Shown one piece after another: positions 54,230 through 57,783 of a stretch of 57,783 nt of DNA. How positions within the stretch are numbered: the stretch's first letter is position 1; each line of letters starts with the position of its first letter. The notes beneath the pieces are model-generated. The model did no database searches. It was given only the letters and a program-made list of their open reading frames with translations, and was not told where the DNA came from. Source of the DNA: Bacteroidaceae bacterium (lineage in GTDB: Bacteria > Bacteroidota > Bacteroidia > Bacteroidales > Bacteroidaceae); NCBI GenBank assembly GCA_024401095.1, contig JAKSLR010000020.1, positions 1-57,783 on the forward strand, written 5' to 3'. The position numbers were made by a program, and so were the translations under genes.

Positions 54230-54397
54230 ATGAACGGAAAGTATTTCTTAGGTTTTGCTTTTGTAGCGTTGTTCATTGTATTAGCTCTCCTGACAAGTAA
54301 TGTTGTCCTGAGTTTATGTGGTGCTTCAGTTTACACATTTAGCTTTTGGTGGCTGAGCTTACTTTTTCAGGATGGTAATAAACATGCATTGAACTAA
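54230..54397 (+). CDS. Small membrane protein, 55 residues
   Basis: ATG at 54230 opens a 55-codon frame, MNGKYFLGFAFVALFIVLAL, then a second hydrophobic segment (GASVYTFSFWWLSLLF) and a short polar end. Two membrane helices are predicted. The unit has its own promoter (54154-54161) and its own hairpin terminator (54429-54465), and the frame fills the interval, so it is very probably a gene. No family recognised. Confidence 0.65.
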   Translation: MNGKYFLGFAFVALFIVLALLTSNVVLSLCGASVYTFSFWWLSLLFQDGNKHALN

Positions 54398-54428
54398 AAA
54401 GAATAAGCAGACGAATAAAAGTAAAACA

Positions 54429-54465
54429 AAAGGCGGTATCCAAAGGATACTGCCTTTCTTGTTTT
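54429..54465 (+). terminator. Terminator after the 55-residue gene
   Basis: Stem AAAGGCGGTATCC with GGATACTGCCTTT (one G-T wobble), an AAA loop, then CTTGTTTTT. Confidence 0.82.
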
Positions 54466-54481
54466 TACGGAATTAAAACAG

Positions 54482-54489
54482 TATCTTTG
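54482..54489 (+). promoter_or_regulatory. Promoter -7 element TATCTTTG
   Basis: TAnnTTTG consensus about 29 nt upstream of the dipeptidyl peptidase ATG. Confidence 0.7.
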
Positions 54490-54517
54490 CAAACAGAACA
54501 ATATAAAACATAAAACA

Positions 54518-56719
54518 ATGAAAAAGATTCTTGCCCTTTTACTTATGCTCGCTACCCTTCTTCCAACTTCAGCAAAAGATAAGCTGAAGATTGAGGATGT
54601 TATGGGAGGAAAATATCGTGGAGAAAGTGTTTACGGATGGAATCCATCAAAAGATGGCGATAGCTTCTTTCAGATTACTGATCGGGGTACAAAAATCCAG
54701 CGCTACTCTTTCAAAACCGGTGAACTGCTTGAAACTGTCTTTGATGTCTCTACTGCACGTAATGTAAAACTGTCAAGCATCGATGGCTATATCATGTCTC
54801 CTGCAGAAGACAATATCCTGATCCAGACAGAGCGAAAATCTATCTATAGACGTTCTTCTACCGCTGTGAATTACATCTATAATGTGAAGAACAAAACCAT
54901 GACCCCACTGTCTGAAGGTGGTCCTCAACAGGAGCCTCTTTTCTCACCAGATGGTACCATGATAGCCTTTGTCAGAAACAATAATATTTTCCTGGTAAAA
55001 CTGTTGTACAACAATTCAGAAAGTCAAGTAACCAAGGATGGAGAATATAATAAGGTATTGAACGGAATTCCTGATTGGGTCTATGAAGAAGAATTTGGTT
55101 TAAGTCGTGCTTTTGATTTCAGCGCAGACAGCCAGATGCTGGCATGGATACGTTATGATGAAAGTGAGGTGCCAGAATTCCGCTTTACCATGTTTCAGGG
55201 ACTTGCACCAAAAATAGACTCTAATACGCTGTATCCAAACGAATACAGCTACAAATACCCTGTTCCTGGTGTAAACAACAGTAAAGTCTGCGTGAAGACG
55301 TTTGATATAAAGAGCCGTGCTATTCGCGACATGAAGGTTCCTTTGGATGCAGACGGCTATATTCCACGTATCCACTTCACAAAAGACCCTAGCAAACTGG
55401 CTATCATGACTTTAAATCGTCATCAAAATAGATTTGACATCTACATGTGTAACCCAAGAAGCACAGAGTGCCAGCTGATTGTTAGAGATGAAGCTCCTCA
55501 ATATGTGGAGGAATCTGCTTATGGGAACATCTGTTTTTACGACAAGAATTTTGTCGTCATGAGTGAAAAGAGCGGACACAACCATCTTTATCTATACAAT
55601 TTCAATGGACAACTGATCAAGCAGATTACTAGTGGCGATTTCGAGGTAACCGACTTCTACGGATGGGATCAGCTTACAAATACATTCTACTACCAGAGTA
55701 ACGAAGGAAGTCCTCTGAGAAAGAATGTGTACAAGCTTGACGGTAAGGGAAAGAAAACACGCCTGACTAGTCAAGATGGAACAAACAGTGCACTTTTCAG
55801 TGGCAATCTCAAGTATTTCTTGAATACATGGAGCAATGCCGATACTCCAAACGTATGCACCATCAACGACAACACAGGTAAAGTACTGCGTACCTTGGTT
55901 GACAACAAAGCCTTGAAAGAAACCTTGGCAACAAAAGAGTTAGGAACAAAGGAATTCTTTACTTTCACAACAGGAGAAGGCATTACCCTGAACGGCTATA
56001 TGGTAAAGCCAGCCGATTTCAATGCAGGTAAGAAATACCCTGTTCTTATGTTCCAGTATAGCGGTCCTGGCAGTCAGAAAGTGGTAGATTCTTGGTCAAT
56101 TGGTGGTCAGGGAAACGGTGCCATGTGGGAAAACTTCCTCTGTTCAGAAGGTTTTATCTGTGTCTGTGTTGACGGACGTGGTACTGGTGGACGTGGTGCA
56201 GAGTTTGAGAAGTGCACCTATATGAACATCGGAAACAAGGAAGCTAAAGACCAAGTTGAAACAGCAATCTATCTGGGAACTCTCCCTTATGTTGACAAAA
56301 ATAACATTGCTATCTGGGGATGGAGTTATGGTGGCTTCAACACCTTGATGAGTATGAGCGAAGGACGTCCTGTATTTAAGTGTGGTGTGGCTGTTGCCCC
56401 TCCTACCAGCTGGCGCTTTTACGATACAATCTACACAGAGCGTTACATGCGTACACCACAGGAAAACGCAGCAGGCTATGACGATTGTCCTATCAACCGT
56501 GCTGCTCAGCTCAGTGGAAACCTGTTGCTGGTTCATGGATTAGCAGATGACAATGTCCACTTCCGTAACTCAGCAGAATACAGTGAGGCACTTGTACAGG
56601 CAAACAAGCAGTTCGAGATGCAGGTATATACTAACCGCAATCACAACATCAGCGGTGGAAATACACGCATTCACCTGTTTAACAGAATCAATGATTTCCT
56701 TCTGAGGAACCTGAAATAA
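54518..56719 (+). CDS. Dipeptidyl peptidase IV (S9B family)
   Basis: A 733-residue secreted serine peptidase that removes N-terminal X-Pro or X-Ala dipeptides. Signal peptide to about residue 20 (PTSAK). Residues 40-480 form the beta-propeller, with DWVYEEEFGLSRAFDFSAD carrying the Glu pair that binds the substrate N terminus. The catalytic domain has AIWGWSYGGFNTL (Ser about 603), HGLADDNVHF (Asp about 676) and NRNHNISGGN (His about 708). Length is typical of periplasmic Bacteroidales DPP IV. Own promoter and terminator. Confidence 0.94.
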   Translation: MKKILALLLMLATLLPTSAKDKLKIEDVMGGKYRGESVYGWNPSKDGDSFFQITDRGTKIQRYSFKTGELLETVFDVSTARNVKLSSIDGYIMSPAEDNILIQTERKSIYRRSSTAVNYIYNVKNKTMTPLSEGGPQQEPLFSPDGTMIAFVRNNNIFLVKLLYNNSESQVTKDGEYNKVLNGIPDWVYEEEFGLSRAFDFSADSQMLAWIRYDESEVPEFRFTMFQGLAPKIDSNTLYPNEYSYKYPVPGVNNSKVCVKTFDIKSRAIRDMKVPLDADGYIPRIHFTKDPSKLAIMTLNRHQNRFDIYMCNPRSTECQLIVRDEAPQYVEESAYGNICFYDKNFVVMSEKSGHNHLYLYNFNGQLIKQITSGDFEVTDFYGWDQLTNTFYYQSNEGSPLRKNVYKLDGKGKKTRLTSQDGTNSALFSGNLKYFLNTWSNADTPNVCTINDNTGKVLRTLVDNKALKETLATKELGTKEFFTFTTGEGITLNGYMVKPADFNAGKKYPVLMFQYSGPGSQKVVDSWSIGGQGNGAMWENFLCSEGFICVCVDGRGTGGRGAEFEKCTYMNIGNKEAKDQVETAIYLGTLPYVDKNNIAIWGWSYGGFNTLMSMSEGRPVFKCGVAVAPPTSWRFYDTIYTERYMRTPQENAAGYDDCPINRAAQLSGNLLLVHGLADDNVHFRNSAEYSEALVQANKQFEMQVYTNRNHNISGGNTRIHLFNRINDFLLRNLK

Positions 56720-56733
56720 GAAAATAAAATAAA

Positions 56734-56775
56734 AAAGAAAGCCTCGAAAATTCAAATCTTTCGAGGCTTTCTTTT
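56734..56775 (+). terminator. Bidirectional terminator
   Basis: Perfect 16-bp stem AAAGAAAGCCTCGAAA / TTTCGAGGCTTTCTTT between the peptidase and the convergent methyltransferase, overlapping the methyltransferase stop by two bases. Confidence 0.85.
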
Positions 56776-57490
56776 ATTTATCTTTATAAATAAGGAATAT
56801 ACTTGGTATCTTGCTCAAGTCTGGTAAATCCTTCGCATTTTTCCACTCAGAAATGCTCCGTGTGCGGATATATTCTTCCGGACATGTAATTCCTGCTGCA
56901 ATGCACAAACGTGTCTGTGGACGGCAGGTACGCAGCAATTCATCAATCATTTTATGATTTCTATAAGGAGTTTCTATGAAAAGCTGTGTCTGACTTTCTG
57001 TATAGGCTCTTGTCTCAAGTTGCTTAATCTTCTTGGTGCGTTCACTAGGATCTATTGGTAAATAACCATTGAAAGCGAAACTCTGACCATTGAAGCCACT
57101 TCCCATGACAGACATGATGATTGATGAAGGTCCAACCAGAGGAACCACTTTGAGTTTTTTACGTTGAGCTATGGCTACAACATCTGCACCAGGATCTGCT
57201 ACAGCAGGGCATCCTGCTTCAGAAATAACTCCCATAGATAAACCCTTCTGCAAAGGTTCCAGATAAGTAGAGATATCCTTTGGAGAAGTATGCTTATTCA
57301 AAGGATAGAATGTCAATTCATCAATATTGATTTCTTTATCAACCCTTTTCAAGAAACGACGGGCAGAACGGACATCTTCCACAATAAAGTGTTTGATGCC
57401 TAAGATGACCTCATGATTGTAAGAAGGGAGCACCTGACTGACCGGTGTCTCTCCCAACTCTACGGGAATAAGATACAAAGCTGTTTCCAT
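56774..57490 (-). CDS. RsmI-like SAM-dependent methyltransferase
   Basis: A 238-residue tetrapyrrole-methylase-fold protein related to RsmI, the 16S rRNA C1402 2'-O-methyltransferase. ISEAGCPAVADPGADVVAIA, VVPLVGPSSIIMSVMGSGFN and FNGYLP match RsmI-type proteins. The opening (ETALYLIPVELGETPVSQVL) differs from standard RsmI, and Bacteroidales usually encode a second, more canonical RsmI elsewhere, so its target may differ. It lies next to a rRNA operon. Own promoter. Confidence 0.85.
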   Translation of the reverse strand: METALYLIPVELGETPVSQVLPSYNHEVILGIKHFIVEDVRSARRFLKRVDKEINIDELTFYPLNKHTSPKDISTYLEPLQKGLSMGVISEAGCPAVADPGADVVAIAQRKKLKVVPLVGPSSIIMSVMGSGFNGQSFAFNGYLPIDPSERTKKIKQLETRAYTESQTQLFIETPYRNHKMIDELLRTCRPQTRLCIAAGITCPEEYIRTRSISEWKNAKDLPDLSKIPSIFLIYKDK

Positions 57491-57507
57491 TCTTTTCTAT
57501 TTTGTCG

Positions 57508-57515
57508 CAAAGGTA
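57508..57515 (-). promoter_or_regulatory. Promoter -7 element TACCTTTG
   Basis: TAnnTTTG consensus on the minus strand, 18-25 nt upstream of the methyltransferase ATG. Confidence 0.7.
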
Positions 57516-57634
57516 ATAAAAAAAGAAACTAGAAGAAAATCCAAACAAGTCTTTCTATTGTTACAGAGGCAAAGACTATATGTAAAGACTCTGTCACTAT
57601 GATAGATTTACAACATTGCAAAACCATTGAGTCA

Positions 57635-57699
57635 TAGGGTATTCTTACAACTCATGTAGGGTGACAGTAAATTATTCGTATAGGGGTCCATTTTAACCC
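57635..57699. repeat. Degenerate tandem repeat, possible IS21-type end remnant
   Basis: Three TAGGG(G)T words occur at 57635, 57657 and 57681, spaced 22 and 24 nt, the last two followed by GACAGTAAATT and CCATTTTAACCC. TGTCACTATGATAG lies at 57592-57605. Multiple short repeats of this type near a TGTCA end resemble the ends of Bacteroidota IS21-family elements, but there is no istA/istB here. Between 57516 and 57707 I see no gene. Confidence 0.3.
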
Positions 57700-57707
57700 A
57701 GTGATAC

Positions 57708-57743
57708 AAAAAAAAGACTCCAGAGATATTACTCTCTGAAGTC
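57708..57743 (-). terminator. Terminator of the rRNA operon
   Basis: Read on the minus strand, GACTTCAGAGA pairs with TCTCTGGAGTC (one U-G wobble) around GTAATAT, followed by eight T. It lies 12 nt after the 5S rRNA end. Confidence 0.85.
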
Positions 57744-57754
57744 TTCTGCTAAAA

Positions 57755-57783
57755 CGGCGGCTACCTACTCTCCCACATTGTAT
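57755..57783 (-). rRNA. 5S ribosomal RNA, 3' end only
   Basis: The complement of the last bases reads ATGTGGGAGAGTAGGTAGCC then GCC, the conserved 3' end of bacterial 5S rRNA (usually GGGAGAGTAGGTCGCCGCC). The gene is read leftward and the rest lies beyond the window, so 23S and 16S are presumably further right. The exact 3' end is approximate to a few bases. Confidence 0.85.

Noticed and set aside
3000..57000. CRISPR array, prophage or integrated element
   Set aside because: No regularly spaced direct repeats, phage genes, integrase or transposase were seen; gene content is core-like throughout.

Overview
The window comes from a member of the Bacteroidales (Bacteroidota), most likely a gut Bacteroidaceae or Prevotellaceae species. 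The evidence is the recurring Bacteroidota promoter element TAnnTTTG upstream of about 25 transcription units, the lpxC-fabZ fusion, the bifunctional fucokinase/GDP-fucose pyrophosphorylase (fkp), the long form of purC, and several Bacteroidales families of unknown function (DUF3256-, DUF5715-, DUF5686- and DUF4838-like). Most of the window is chromosomal core. I see no prophage, CRISPR array, tRNA or intact insertion sequence.

Layout. 1-400: rpmE2 (ribosomal protein L31 type B). 410-3602 (minus): a four-gene operon, DUF5715-truA-DMT permease-DUF3256. 3664-7200 (plus): phoH-purC-menG-aroE, tightly coupled. 7201-8738 (minus): a nucleoside-gate membrane protein followed by a superoxide dismutase gene broken by two in-frame amber codons. 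8803-12125: Crp/Fnr regulator, acyltransferase, a 45-residue lipoprotein on the minus strand, a small Cys-containing protein and a secreted Spy-like protein. 12142-14979 (minus): fkp. 15124-18566: an operon of unknown pathway (ATP-grasp ligase, esterase, D-2-hydroxyacid dehydrogenase, lipoprotein). 18610-26677: a PadR-controlled envelope/efflux operon (PadR, PspC/GIN protein, MacB-type ABC ATPase, two permeases, adaptor, TolC), with a clear palindromic operator in front of padR.

26670-38415: outer-membrane and periplasmic proteins (beta-barrel, KA-rich coiled coil, DUF5686, DUF4838 glycosidase-like, carboxylesterase lipoprotein, SPFH lipoprotein, TPM protein, S66 peptidase) and a second DMT permease. 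38427-43611: lemA-purM-2TM protein-prfA-pyrF-HD hydrolase, packed with 0-16 nt gaps or short overlaps. 43738-50796: lipid A and wall cluster (lpxD, lpxC-fabZ, lpxA, a pRiA4b ORF-3 family protein, miaA, PBP1A). 50812-57515: a 31-residue small-protein unit, a Pif1-like helicase fused to TPRs, a TIGR01212 radical SAM protein, a 55-residue membrane protein, dipeptidyl peptidase IV and an RsmI-like methyltransferase. The right edge holds the terminator and 3' end of a minus-strand 5S rRNA, so an rRNA operon lies just outside.

The most interesting items are: (1) three compact genes too short for ordinary calling, of which the 31-residue and 55-residue ones have an exclusive promoter plus a hairpin terminator; (2) the twice-amber superoxide dismutase that keeps all four metal ligands; (3) the ATP-grasp/esterase/dehydrogenase operon, which looks like a small-molecule pathway I cannot name; (4) the PadR operator and its efflux operon; (5) a predicted leaderless TPM transcript; (6) a degenerate tandem repeat beside the rRNA operon that resembles IS21-type ends. 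All functional calls come from reading motifs; no database search was run.
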